Source of the DNA: JAXHMB01 sp034521755
Lineage (GTDB): Bacteria; Bacteroidota; Rhodothermia; Balneolales; Balneolaceae
Direction: 5' to 3'
DNA length: 64,000 nt
NCBI GenBank assembly: GCA_034521755.1
Contig: JAXHMB010000003.1
Location: forward strand, 248,001-312,000
Under the pieces are notes generated by a model. That model ran no database searches and was not told where the DNA came from. It worked only from the letters and a program-made list of their open reading frames with translations. Positions 10,283 to 18,705 of the stretch are shown piece by piece. A program made the translations under genes and the position numbers. Within the stretch, counting starts at the first letter, position 1, and the number at the start of each line of letters is the position of its first letter.

Positions 10283-10894
10283 ATGGATGCACTGCTTATT
10301 GTTGATGTTCAAAATGATTTTTGTCCCGGCGGGGCACTTGAAGTACCCAATGGAGATGCCATCGTTCCAACCATTAATGAACTTTCTGAGTCTTTTGATC
10401 ATGTCATTCAAACACAGGACTGGCATCCTGATGGACACTCTTCATTTGCTTCATCTCATGAAGACAAAAACCCCTATGACACCATTCAAATGCCTTATGG
10501 AGAACAAGTGCTTTGGCCCGACCACTGCATACAGGGAAGTGAAGGAGCAGAATTTCATCCCAAACTGAATACTACCCGTTCACAACTCATCATTCGAAAG
10601 GGTTTCCGTAAAAATATAGATTCCTATTCTGCTTTTTATGAAAATGACAACAGCACTAAAACAGGTCTGACCGGATACCTGAAAGATCGTGATATTGATA
10701 CGTTATATGTAGTAGGTCTGGCTACCGATTTCTGTGTAAAATGGTCAGTCGTTGACGGCTGCAAAGAGGGCTTTAATGTAACGGTCATTAAAGATGCCGT
10801 AAGAGGCATCGATATTGAAGGCTCTGTTGACCAAGCCTGGGAAGAAATGGAAGAAGCCGGAGCTAATGTCATTTCATCTCAGGAAGTATTATAA
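10283..10894 (+). CDS. pncA: Nicotinamidase
   Basis: A 203-residue isochorismatase-fold hydrolase converting nicotinamide to nicotinate, the substrate of the enzyme encoded just upstream. The Asp-Lys-Cys triad is visible: LIVDVQNDFCPGG (Asp 8), IIRKGFRKN (Lys, ~105) and GLATDFCVKW (Cys, ~150). The metal site region DWHPDGHSSF and the cis-peptide region before the Cys are also present. Its position between pncB and an FAD oxidoreductase, with 1-4 bp spacings, supports a single NAD-salvage transcript. Confidence 0.96.
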   Translation: MDALLIVDVQNDFCPGGALEVPNGDAIVPTINELSESFDHVIQTQDWHPDGHSSFASSHEDKNPYDTIQMPYGEQVLWPDHCIQGSEGAEFHPKLNTTRSQLIIRKGFRKNIDSYSAFYENDNSTKTGLTGYLKDRDIDTLYVVGLATDFCVKWSVVDGCKEGFNVTVIKDAVRGIDIEGSVDQAWEEMEEAGANVISSQEVL

Positions 10895-10895
10895 G

Positions 10896-11987
10896 ATGTC
10901 TCGCGATGCATTTGATTATTGCATTTTAGGTGCCGGAATAGCCGGACTCTCTTTAGCTGATGCTTTGCAGGAACAAGGCCACAGTGTGTGTGTAATTGAT
11001 AAATCTGAGGTTGCGGCCGGAGCCTCCGGCACACCCGGCGGGCTGGTTAATCCCGCTACCGGACGTCGGGGGACAAAAACCTGGAAGGCTGAAGCCTGTT
11101 ATTCAGCTATAAAAGAGAATCTTGAAAAAGTATCAGAGTTTGTTGATGAACCCATCTACCGGCAAAATGGAGTACTTCGTCCGGCCCTGCTAGAAAAAAT
11201 GGCTCGAAAAATGCGGGAACAGTACGAAAAAACAACCTGGGATGACGGCTGGTGCCAGTGGAAGACCGAAGAAGAAATCAAGGCCATACATCCCGGTATT
11301 CAATGTGTTGACGGAGGACTTTGGCTGCCCCCGGGTCTTACGGTTAATATTGGAGCCTACCTGAGAGCTTTGGCTACATATTTGAATGAAGTTGGCGTAG
11401 AAATTATAACCCATGCCGAGACTGCCATTGAGAAAGCCAGCAGCAACTGGAAAGTTCATGCAAGCGAGCAGACCATCATTTCCTCAGACCTCATTTTTGC
11501 AACCGGCTACGAAACCATAGATTCGCCCTACTGGGATGATCTTCCGCTTCATCCTATTAAAGGCCAGGTTGGTCTTTTTGAAGTACCCAAAGACCTGCTC
11601 AATTTTGATCACTCTATTTCCAGCCTGGGTTATATCGCCCGCCTCGATGGAAGCAACAGGTTTATTCAGGGCAGCACGTATGATCATGATTTCGACGACC
11701 TTGAACCTAATGAAGAAGGTCTGGAATATCTGCGCGGACGCATGAAAAGAACGCTTCCACAATTAGAAGAAAAGGCTGTGCTTATCGAACAATGGGCGGG
11801 AGTGAGAGCTTCAACACCCAATTATAAGCCGATTTTAGGGCGACATCCAAATCATAAAAACCTGCATGTTTTTACCGGATTGGGCTCCAAAGGATTGATG
11901 TATGGAAAGTTTTTGGCAAATCACTATATAGAGCATCTCAAAGATAGAAAACCATTATATCCATCCATTGATATAGGCAGATTCTGA
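10896..11987 (+). CDS. FAD-dependent oxidoreductase (DAO family)
   Basis: The start at 10896 is chosen because ATG follows the pncA stop by one base and the Rossmann motif comes right after it; the longer frame from 10815 lies inside pncA. The 363-residue product opens with YCILGAGIAGLSLADAL (FAD-binding GxGxxG) and has a C-terminal ASTPNYKPILGRHP...FTGLGSKGLMYG segment, as in glycine/D-amino-acid oxidases and the MnmC oxidase domain. The substrate is unknown. Tight linkage to pncB-pncA suggests co-expression, not necessarily a common pathway. Confidence 0.85.
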   Translation: MSRDAFDYCILGAGIAGLSLADALQEQGHSVCVIDKSEVAAGASGTPGGLVNPATGRRGTKTWKAEACYSAIKENLEKVSEFVDEPIYRQNGVLRPALLEKMARKMREQYEKTTWDDGWCQWKTEEEIKAIHPGIQCVDGGLWLPPGLTVNIGAYLRALATYLNEVGVEIITHAETAIEKASSNWKVHASEQTIISSDLIFATGYETIDSPYWDDLPLHPIKGQVGLFEVPKDLLNFDHSISSLGYIARLDGSNRFIQGSTYDHDFDDLEPNEEGLEYLRGRMKRTLPQLEEKAVLIEQWAGVRASTPNYKPILGRHPNHKNLHVFTGLGSKGLMYGKFLANHYIEHLKDRKPLYPSIDIGRF

Positions 11988-11997
11988 GAATGTATTA

Positions 11998-13548
11998 TTA
12001 GAATCTGAGTACAATACCACTCCAGGCAGCTCCTACTCCGGCCCCTCTGTTCTCAGAGTTTGCAACGGTTGAAGCAGCAAAGCTGAAGTCAACGTTTTTC
12101 AATTCCAGACCGAACCCGGCTGAATAAGATGTTGACCCCAGTCCCCCGGTTCTCATGCCGGCCCTAAACGGCAAAAACCCAAATAACCTGTATTCAATAC
12201 CCGTTGACATGGACAATCGCCTGCTGTTAATCCCCTTTTCTACAAATCCTTTTCCCAGATCCAGAGAAAGACTAAGTCTATTCATGACTAACTGAGCTCC
12301 AAAATTCATACGTGAAGGCAATGGGCGGCTTATCTTCTCTACATTCTGAGGGGCAAAACTGCCATAAATCTCAGCCGCTATGCTGTCTGTCAGCACCGAT
12401 TCCATATAAGCTTCCCGATCACCGTTAAACTCATCCTCTATAGTCTGCTTGTCAAACTCAAAACCTTCCCATTCCAGGATATCATCTGCCTTGAACTTAC
12501 CTACTTTATCCTTAAACGAAACTCGTCCAATATCAGTCAAAGAAAGGCCCACTCGCAGTTTTTCCTTTCCTTTAAAGAGGTTCCCAAGTAAAGGCATGCT
12601 GATATCCATTTCTACAGTACCACCCAAATCAAATCCCCACCCGGCAGCTTTCACTTCATACAAATCTTCACCTTTAGGATCAATGTAGTTATCAATATCA
12701 GGAACCTTATTCATAGCCTGACGATCATTATAAAATTCTTTAAGCTGGCCGGCCAGTACACCTGTTGTTTCAAAAGTATATACAAATTCATGCTGAATAC
12801 GATCAATCTCATTCTGAGAAACACCTTCAAGTAACAAGTCAGAATTAAAGTTCAGCCTGGAGTTATGAGCACCCAGCAAAAGCTTGGGGGCTATACCGGC
12901 ATAGACCTTTACATTTTCTGCAAAGCCAAAAAGACTGGGAATTGTTAACAGCTTGCGCGAATACCCAAAAGAGGCTTCATAAAAACTGAGTGCCTCAATG
13001 GATAAGTCAACAGGTGTAGGCTCAGCAAATATTTCGCCATCCAATCCGTAAATACCCAACTCGGCAAATCCGCGACTAAACTGAATATCAACGAGCATAC
13101 GTGAACGCAACGCAACACCTGCCGCCCACTTGTCAGAACGATAGGAAGAGCCAAGTGGAATGACATCAAGCTGAAAACCTGCCCCGCGCATATTACCGGG
13201 ATTTCCACCAAACCACTTGTTGAGAGCATCACTTGCAATTTGATCAGAGATGGTAAGGCCGCTGGTAAAATATTTATTATAAACACTCACATTTAACAAT
13301 GATCCGCCTGCATTGGCGCTTACCCCACCCAACAGCCCTAAACTGAAGCGGGGTTTAACGCCTTCATTAAGCATCAGGTTTGCAGGATTCACAAAATTAG
13401 CATGATATCCATCAAGATAAGCCGCTCCACCTCCACCCAGCGCAAGATTTGACGCTGCCTGGTGACTCACCTGCCCGAAACTATTGGATACGCCAATGCA
13501 TCCGAGTATCGCCGCAAATACAACTATTTTTTTTGTCATCTTACTCAT
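11998..13548 (-). CDS. DUF5723-type outer-membrane protein
   Basis: A 516-residue secreted protein with a signal peptide (MSKMTKKIVVFAAILGCIGVS...SFGQ) followed by LALGGGGAAYLDGYHANFVNPANLML, the PorV/TraF-like opening of large Bacteroidota outer-membrane barrels. The C-terminus is a run of amphipathic strands ending in AAWSGIVLRF, where the terminal Phe suits BAM insertion. It is probably a barrel. Its start overlaps the stop of the lipoprotein gene (ATGA-type, 13545-13548), so the pair is translationally coupled and likely forms one envelope complex. It lies convergent to the NAD-salvage operon. Confidence 0.8.
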   Translation of the reverse strand: MSKMTKKIVVFAAILGCIGVSNSFGQVSHQAASNLALGGGGAAYLDGYHANFVNPANLMLNEGVKPRFSLGLLGGVSANAGGSLLNVSVYNKYFTSGLTISDQIASDALNKWFGGNPGNMRGAGFQLDVIPLGSSYRSDKWAAGVALRSRMLVDIQFSRGFAELGIYGLDGEIFAEPTPVDLSIEALSFYEASFGYSRKLLTIPSLFGFAENVKVYAGIAPKLLLGAHNSRLNFNSDLLLEGVSQNEIDRIQHEFVYTFETTGVLAGQLKEFYNDRQAMNKVPDIDNYIDPKGEDLYEVKAAGWGFDLGGTVEMDISMPLLGNLFKGKEKLRVGLSLTDIGRVSFKDKVGKFKADDILEWEGFEFDKQTIEDEFNGDREAYMESVLTDSIAAEIYGSFAPQNVEKISRPLPSRMNFGAQLVMNRLSLSLDLGKGFVEKGINSRRLSMSTGIEYRLFGFLPFRAGMRTGGLGSTSYSAGFGLELKNVDFSFAASTVANSENRGAGVGAAWSGIVLRF

Positions 13549-15795
13549 TTTATTTCAGTTTCAACGGCTGTATTTATTTTGATGGAAAGATTGATAGAAT
13601 CCTCTGCCCTAACTTTCACATTCTCCTGGCTGGTTGTATTGAATGTAACTTCAATCACCAATTCTCTTGTATTATTGAGTATGTTTAACTGATCTTGATT
13701 CAATGAAAAAGATACCTTGCCTTCATTTGCAGCATTTACAAATCTTGTATTGGGATCTACAGGAGCAGCTTCAACCACAAGCGGGTTTTCATTGGGCAGA
13801 GGCAACTCTGTTACCAGGCTTTGCTGATTATCCAGCATTTTAATGCTTAGGTTAAGCCGAAACGGTAATTCGTTTTCATAACCAATGGTAAGAATAGCCT
13901 CTTTCAGCCGCTGATCATCCCCTTCTCCGGGCAAATCGCCCAAATCGGCAGCAGTGGTATCTGCAAATGTTGATGAAGAAGCAGACAGATGAATGGGTAG
14001 ATCCAGACTTAAATTGGGATCAAACTGTACAGGATCCTGAACGCTGCCTTCTGCAGAATTCTCATTCAGTTTAGCAACCCCAATAAATCGTATAGAAGTG
14101 GGCAGGATGTTTAAAAATTCAGCTACGTTTGTTCTTGTAGTGTCAAACACATTCGACCCCATTACTGTAGAGCCGTTGGTAGATTTTGACAGATTAAATT
14201 TAACCAGCTGGTTGTTAGAAAGCTGACTCCCATTTGCGCGAAGTTCACCAGGTACTTCTCCCGGACTCACAAACGTGGAGACTGTCCCTGTTTGCCCGTT
14301 AGATATACCTCATTGCCATTGGGATCAGTTCCCAATATGGCCCCTATCACTGCTGCATCTACTCCAATGTTTGTAGCATACTGTATACCAAGCTCAGGGT
14401 TTACAAACTCAAGATCACTCACCTGCTTGGAAATATTATTCAGCTCGGATATATCTACCAGTTCAGCTTCATCATCATTAAAAATATCAACCTGGCCAAT
14501 GCCATTAGAAAGTTCATCATTATTAAGTACAACATTTCGTGGTTTAATAATGCCCTCTGCCCTGCGAATATTCAAATTATTGATTTCAACATTTCCCGTA
14601 ACCTCATCACCCTCATTAACTGTTCTGGAACTTGAGCCTGGTCCTTGTTGAGTATCTTCAGTTGTCCCACTGATGTTATAATCTATAGTATTGCCGGTTG
14701 CATAAATGCGAATATCAGACAAGTCAACGGTTTGATCCTGGCCTTGCCCGGGGGTGCCTCCCACAGCTCGGGGAATAATTGTACTAATCACTAATGAATC
14801 GCCGGGTCCGTAATTAGGCCCTGTACGGATATCAGGAAATGAAATTTGAACATTCGGAATAGCTATTGGAATTTCATTCAGCAAGTCGAAGATTCTTAAC
14901 TCTCCTGAAGCCAACTCTATAAAGTGCGAGGCATTAGCAAAGGCAAAATCGGTATCATCGACTGTCGAGACACCTGAACTTTTAAAATCCTGAGGCGGAA
15001 GTACCGCTGTCACTTGGGATGCCACCAAATTACTGCCCGAAATGTTATTGACAACCAGTTCATCAGGCATTCGCAAAATAGTTTTACCTGTCCAGAACCC
15101 AGTTACAGTAATATTGAGATTATTAAGATCATCCCCAGCTGATAAGTTTATAGATCCCGTTGCTGTGGAAGCATCATTAAAAGGAGCAATAGAAGTAGAA
15201 CCTAAAGGAGTCAGTCCTGCATTTAAAGTGATGTCCAACTGGTCAATATCAAATCCCAGGTTGTTGGTGAGAGTCAGTTCCAAGGATTCCATTCTCTTTT
15301 AAAATTGCACTATCAAAATAATCCGTACTCAGTGGAATATTTGCGGTTGGTGATGGATTAGCATCAGGAATAGGGTCGCCTACCGAAAAAGATCCTGCTG
15401 ATAATCCAGTAAGATCATTAAAGGAAGCTGTACCCACATTAGATCCGCTGCCCGAAGTAAAATCTCCAATTTCGAGTGCGCCAACCTGTGAATTTATATT
15501 TGTGGGTGCAACATTGACAACAGGTATAGCATCATCCAGGCTTCCAAAATTAAAATCCTCCTGTCGTGACAGCGTGACAAGTCCATCTGAATCAACGGTA
15601 AACAGTGAATCAAAATTTTCACTCGTGGTATCAATAAGAGCTTTATCACTGCCTAAAAACTGGTACTTATTATTTATGGTGAGAGGAGCCTGAATTTTTT
15701 GCTCCAGCTTAAAATTTGGAGATTTGGGCTGCTCACATGCTCCAAAAAGTACAGCAATAATAAGAACAGGTAAGAACTTATAAGGATTTTGTCAT
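13545..15795 (-). pseudogene. Large surface lipoprotein gene broken by three frameshifts
   Basis: Joined, the pieces make a ~750-codon secreted protein. It starts at ATG 15795, has a lipoprotein-type leader (LIIAVLFGAC, lipobox Cys), then a long acidic beta-rich region with Ser/Thr/Asn-rich strands such as MESLELTLTNNLGFDID, ending near LSIKINTAVETEIK. Three shifts break it: at a T4 run 15787-15790 (one extra base, just after the start), at the T4/A4 run 15297-15304 (one extra base), and at C3 14295-14297 (one base short). The fragments are 15249-15780, 14267-15292 and 13545-14270. The total of 2251 bp is one base off a multiple of three, consistent with two insertions and one deletion. It overlaps the DUF5723 gene by 4 bp. 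This is either a real pseudogene or sequencing error. Confidence 0.75.
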
Positions 15796-15917
15796 TAGTC
15801 ACTCTTTTTACTTCAACTGCTTTTAATAAAATTACAAATATTTCCTGATGAATAAACTATTTTCTGTAATCGCTCTTACTCTGCTTCGCGCACTCTAAAA
15901 TAACTAAAAGATAGGGA

Positions 15918-16310
15918 AGCGGAGAGGGAGGACCGACTGCGCCAAGGCTTCGTCGGTCTTAGATTCATCTACTTATCTAACTGTAAGATTCGCTTGGATA
16001 AAACAGCGTTCCCAGATCCAGTCTTAAAATATTTTTCTAATTGTCTGGCCTTTTGTTCAGTATTAACGGCTACATATGCTTCTAATTCAAATGGAGCATA
16101 ATGTTTTGTTGATTGATTCTTTCCATCATTATGACTCTGGAACCGATCTTTCAGTGTTCCTGTTGAACCAATGTAGCGCCAATCTTTAGTCTTACTTTTT
16201 AAAACATATACATACCACATCGTATTCTCCCTAAACGAAAGAAGGTTCGCTCAGCAAACTCAAACGAGCCAGCTCAACGAAGCCTTGGCGTAGTTGAGCG
16301 GAGAGGGAGG
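15918..16310. mobile_element. Mini-element with GIY-YIG gene inserted at tRNA-Ser 3' end
   Basis: The 14-mer AGCGGAGAGGGAGG occurs at 15918-15931 and again at 16297-16310, where it is the 3' end of tRNA-Ser. The ~380 bp unit between the copies holds one GIY-YIG ORF flanked by two hairpins. The left is 15931-15958 (stem GACCGAC/GTCGGTC) and the right is 16272-16299 (stem GCTCAAC/GTTGAGC). The 14-nt loops are the same sequence in opposite orientations (GAAGCCTTGGCGCA and GAAGCCTTGGCGTA), while the 7-bp stems differ but stay paired. The same 19-mer occurs alone at 22900-22918. The geometry resembles integration into a tRNA 3' end; mobility is inferred. Confidence 0.55.
15969..16220 (-). CDS. Single-domain GIY-YIG nuclease
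   Basis: An 83-residue protein consisting only of a GIY-YIG domain: MWYVYVLKS, then WRYIGSTGTLKDRFQSHN (the YIG motif and catalytic-type Arg), and a C-terminal QLEKYFKTGSG where the metal-binding Glu is expected. The size is typical for the small UPF0213-like family that is widespread near repeats. It sits alone inside the hairpin-flanked unit next to tRNA-Ser, which suggests a selfish or repeat-associated role, not housekeeping. Confidence 0.88.
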   Translation of the reverse strand: MWYVYVLKSKTKDWRYIGSTGTLKDRFQSHNDGKNQSTKHYAPFELEAYVAVNTEQKARQLEKYFKTGSGNAVLSKRILQLDK

Positions 16311-16387
16311 GATTCGAACCCCCGGAATCTCGTGAAAGATTCACTCGCTTTCCAAGCGAGCCCGATCGGCCACTCTGGCACCTCTCC
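16299..16387 (-). tRNA. tRNA-Ser(GGA)
   Basis: On the minus strand the sequence folds as a class II tRNA. The acceptor stem is GGAGAGG paired with CCTCTCC plus discriminator G, the anticodon arm is CTCGC-TTGGAAA-GCGAG with anticodon GGA, there is a long variable arm (AATCTTTCACGAGATT), and the T-arm is GGGGGTTCGAATCCCTC. No CCA is encoded. Its 3' end serves as the right repeat of the GIY-YIG mini-element. Confidence 0.95.
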
Positions 16388-16432
16388 GAAAAGAAGCGCT
16401 AATATAGAGTGATTTTTGTGCTATATCAAAAC

Positions 16433-17089
16433 TTAAATACCAAAATAAAAAGCATGTTTTGTGTAAGCTCTTACCAACTTCCCATTATTTTTTGCGGGGC
16501 GAAACTTCCACTGAAGGGCCGCCGACAAAATTTTACTGGTTAAGCCATATCCAATTGTTTGAGCACGCTTATATTTGCCCTCTTCCTTATCATATATTTC
16601 TACACTGTTTATTGTTGCTTCCTCTACCTTTCCCTGTTTATCCACCAGAAAAGTTACCCACACCCTGGCTCTAAGCCCCGCATTCTTTGCTTCATCAGTA
16701 GCATTAGCTTCAACAATTTTAACTATGCTTGGAGGCTGTTGGGGACTTGATACAATTTCATCACCATCCCCTGCTTCTCCGGTTTCATTTATTGATAAAG
16801 AATCAGAAAATTCTGAAAAGTCCACTTCCTCGAAGACAATTTCTTCTTCAATCACTTCATCATTGGGAACGGGCACAGGAACACGGGGTGTAGGAGGAGG
16901 CGGACTGCTTTCTTGCCTGGTTATTTGAATATCTTCAATGACTACATTGTCTTCCGAAAATTCGATATCCTGGAAAACTCGCTCGTTATCTGGCTTAGGC
17001 CAAAAGTTAAATATAGCAAGTACCAAAAGCTGCACAATTACAATACAACTCATAATACGTACTTTATATGATGTTTCTGAAATTTTCAT
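16433..17089 (-). CDS. TonB-family energy transducer
   Basis: A 218-residue protein with one N-terminal membrane helix (~residues 12-30, CIVIVQLLVLAIFNFW), a Pro-rich periplasmic spacer (SSPPPPTPRVPVPVP, ~60-75), an acidic linker, and a C-terminal TonB domain (VWVTFLVDKQGKVEEATI ... ALQWKFRPAKNNGK). It would couple proton-motive force through ExbBD to outer-membrane TonB-dependent receptors. No exbB or exbD gene is adjacent, so it is a solitary TonB of the kind common in Bacteroidota-like genomes. Confidence 0.88.
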   Translation of the reverse strand: MKISETSYKVRIMSCIVIVQLLVLAIFNFWPKPDNERVFQDIEFSEDNVVIEDIQITRQESSPPPPTPRVPVPVPNDEVIEEEIVFEEVDFSEFSDSLSINETGEAGDGDEIVSSPQQPPSIVKIVEANATDEAKNAGLRARVWVTFLVDKQGKVEEATINSVEIYDKEEGKYKRAQTIGYGLTSKILSAALQWKFRPAKNNGKLVRAYTKHAFYFGI

Positions 17090-17107
17090 CAGTAATAGGC
17101 CATGGGT

Positions 17108-17393
17108 TCAGCCTTTTCGGATTTCTTGAAGCTCTTTTTCCATAAGAGCAAATATATGCTTTTTAAGTATTTCTAAAGAATCAACATGATCTACTTGAAC
17201 CGGTTCTAACACAGAAACGAAAAAGTCCTGCTTAAATTTCATTCTCCACGAGCCCATAGGCATAGCCTTATTCGGAATCTGATTAAATCGATCGAAGGGA
17301 TAAGTAAACAGGTACAGAATGGTTATAAGCACAAAAAAAGAAGAAACACAAACCCCAGTACATCCAAATAAGAATGCTAAAAAACGTCCTCAT
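17108..17393 (-). pseudogene. Remnant of a PlsC-like acyltransferase with internal deletion
   Basis: Starting at ATG 17393 the frame reads MRTFFSILIWMYWGLCFFF, then breaks in the T7 run (A7 on the plus strand, 17333-17339) and continues as LITILYLFTYPFDRFNQIPN, the N-terminal anchor of a 1-acylglycerol-3-phosphate acyltransferase. The text then jumps to GSWRMKFKQDFFVSVLEPVQ...MEKELQEI, which looks like the C-terminal end of the same family. The central part, including the HxxxxD and FPEGTRS catalytic motifs (~120-140 residues), is missing. It sits 6 bp downstream of murQ. It is likely a non-functional remnant. Confidence 0.55.
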
Positions 17394-17399
17394 GAACTG

Positions 17400-18344
17400 C
17401 TAATCTTCTTTTTGAAGAGACAGCAAGGCTTTCCGAATAAATCCATTGTGCTGTTCCAGCAGCTCTTCTGCCCGGGATTTATTTACCCTTCCCAGCTGCA
17501 TGAGAAGAGCCGTTTTAACATGGCCATTGCTTTCTTTTAATAACTCAGATGCTCTATCATAATTAACATCACTAAACATCATAATAATTCGTTTGGCTCT
17601 CTCCTTTAGCTTTTCATTCGAAAGCATCAAATCAACCATCACATTTTCATACACTTTGCCTTTCCGCACCATAGCTCCGGTGGTAATCATGTTCAATACC
17701 ATTTTTTGTGCTGTGGCGCTCTTCATCCTTGTACTGCCCATTATCACTTCGGGACCTACGGGCACATCAATCATAATATCTGCATCCAAATCTACCTGGT
17801 CTCCCGGTACGGTTGTCACAAAAATTGTTTTACAACCTAGCTCCTTCGCCTCTTTTAGCGCTCCATGAACATACGGTGTGCGGCCGCTGGCTGCTAAGCC
17901 ACAGACGACATCTTTTGAACTTAGGTTTACGTCTCTGAGCGCATTCCTGCCATTTTTCTCGTAATCTTCTGCCCCCTCCTGTGCCTCAAACATTGCTTCT
18001 TTACCTCCTGCAATGAGGCCAATAATTTTTTCAGGCTTTGTACCAAAGGTGGGCGGACATTCAGCTGCGTCCAGTACTCCAAGACGGCCGCTTGTTCCCG
18101 CACCTGCATAAATAAGCCGTCCACCACTGCTTAAAGCTTCTTTCACTGCTTCTATAGCCTCAGCAATCTTATCGAGTTTAGACTCTACCTGTTTTGCAAC
18201 TTTCTGGTCTTCCTGATTTATAATTGAGGCAATAGTGCGGGCATCAGCAAGGTCGATCTCCATCGAGGCCTCATTTCGCTGTTCAGTATCCAGCTTCTTG
18301 AGCTGATCAAATAATTTACTCTGTTCTTCTTTGGAATCACTCAT
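17400..18344 (-). CDS. murQ: N-acetylmuramic acid 6-phosphate etherase
   Basis: A 314-residue SIS-domain lyase that removes the lactyl ether from MurNAc-6-P, yielding GlcNAc-6-P, in cytoplasmic cell-wall recycling. Visible motifs are RLIYAGAGTSGRLGVLDAAE (~residues 77-97), the GLIAGG region, ASGRTPYV, MGSTRMKSATAQK and the C-terminal helical NYDRASELL / NKSRAEELL repeats. ATG 18344 is preferred over the in-frame GTG at 18350. It overlaps the DUF4260 gene by 8 bp, indicating an operon with accC upstream. No muramate transporter or kinase is adjacent. Confidence 0.93.
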   Translation of the reverse strand: MSDSKEEQSKLFDQLKKLDTEQRNEASMEIDLADARTIASIINQEDQKVAKQVESKLDKIAEAIEAVKEALSSGGRLIYAGAGTSGRLGVLDAAECPPTFGTKPEKIIGLIAGGKEAMFEAQEGAEDYEKNGRNALRDVNLSSKDVVCGLAASGRTPYVHGALKEAKELGCKTIFVTTVPGDQVDLDADIMIDVPVGPEVIMGSTRMKSATAQKMVLNMITTGAMVRKGKVYENVMVDLMLSNEKLKERAKRIIMMFSDVNYDRASELLKESNGHVKTALLMQLGRVNKSRAEELLEQHNGFIRKALLSLQKED

Positions 18345-18705
18345 GGACACTTGTTTTATTTCCCAGCCAGCCCAGATGTGTGTGTTTAAAAGAGTCGCTA
18401 TACTTTAAACCATAACCAAAAATTCGATCTAAAGCTGCATGAGAAAAGATAATGATACCGACTAATTTAAGTACAGGCATAGCAAGCCATAAACCGATGA
18501 AGTAACAGGTTATAGCTATGGCCTTGTGATGAAATAGGTTATACAACCAGGCGCCTGTTTTCAGATTAAACAAGTAGCCAACCATTCCTATATCAGGTAA
18601 TAATATTAAAGCGGGAAAGATCCACCAGCTATAATCAAGCAAAGTGAAGAGATAGATTCCCAGTAGAAGCTCGGCAAGCTCTTCAAGCTTTAATAAATAA
18701 CTCAT
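18337..18705 (-). CDS. DUF4260 membrane protein
   Basis: A 122-residue hydrophobic protein starting at ATG 18705, which shares its A with the accC stop (TGATG). The longer frame from 18735 lies inside accC and is rejected. It has about four membrane segments and the family features LLPDIGMVGYLFN, YNLFHHKAIAI and FSHAALDRIFGYGLKY. The function of DUF4260 is unknown; the conserved His and Asp residues in the membrane could suggest catalysis or metal binding. Confidence 0.85.
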   Translation of the reverse strand: MSYLLKLEELAELLLGIYLFTLLDYSWWIFPALILLPDIGMVGYLFNLKTGAWLYNLFHHKAIAITCYFIGLWLAMPVLKLVGIIIFSHAALDRIFGYGLKYSDSFKHTHLGWLGNKTSVHE

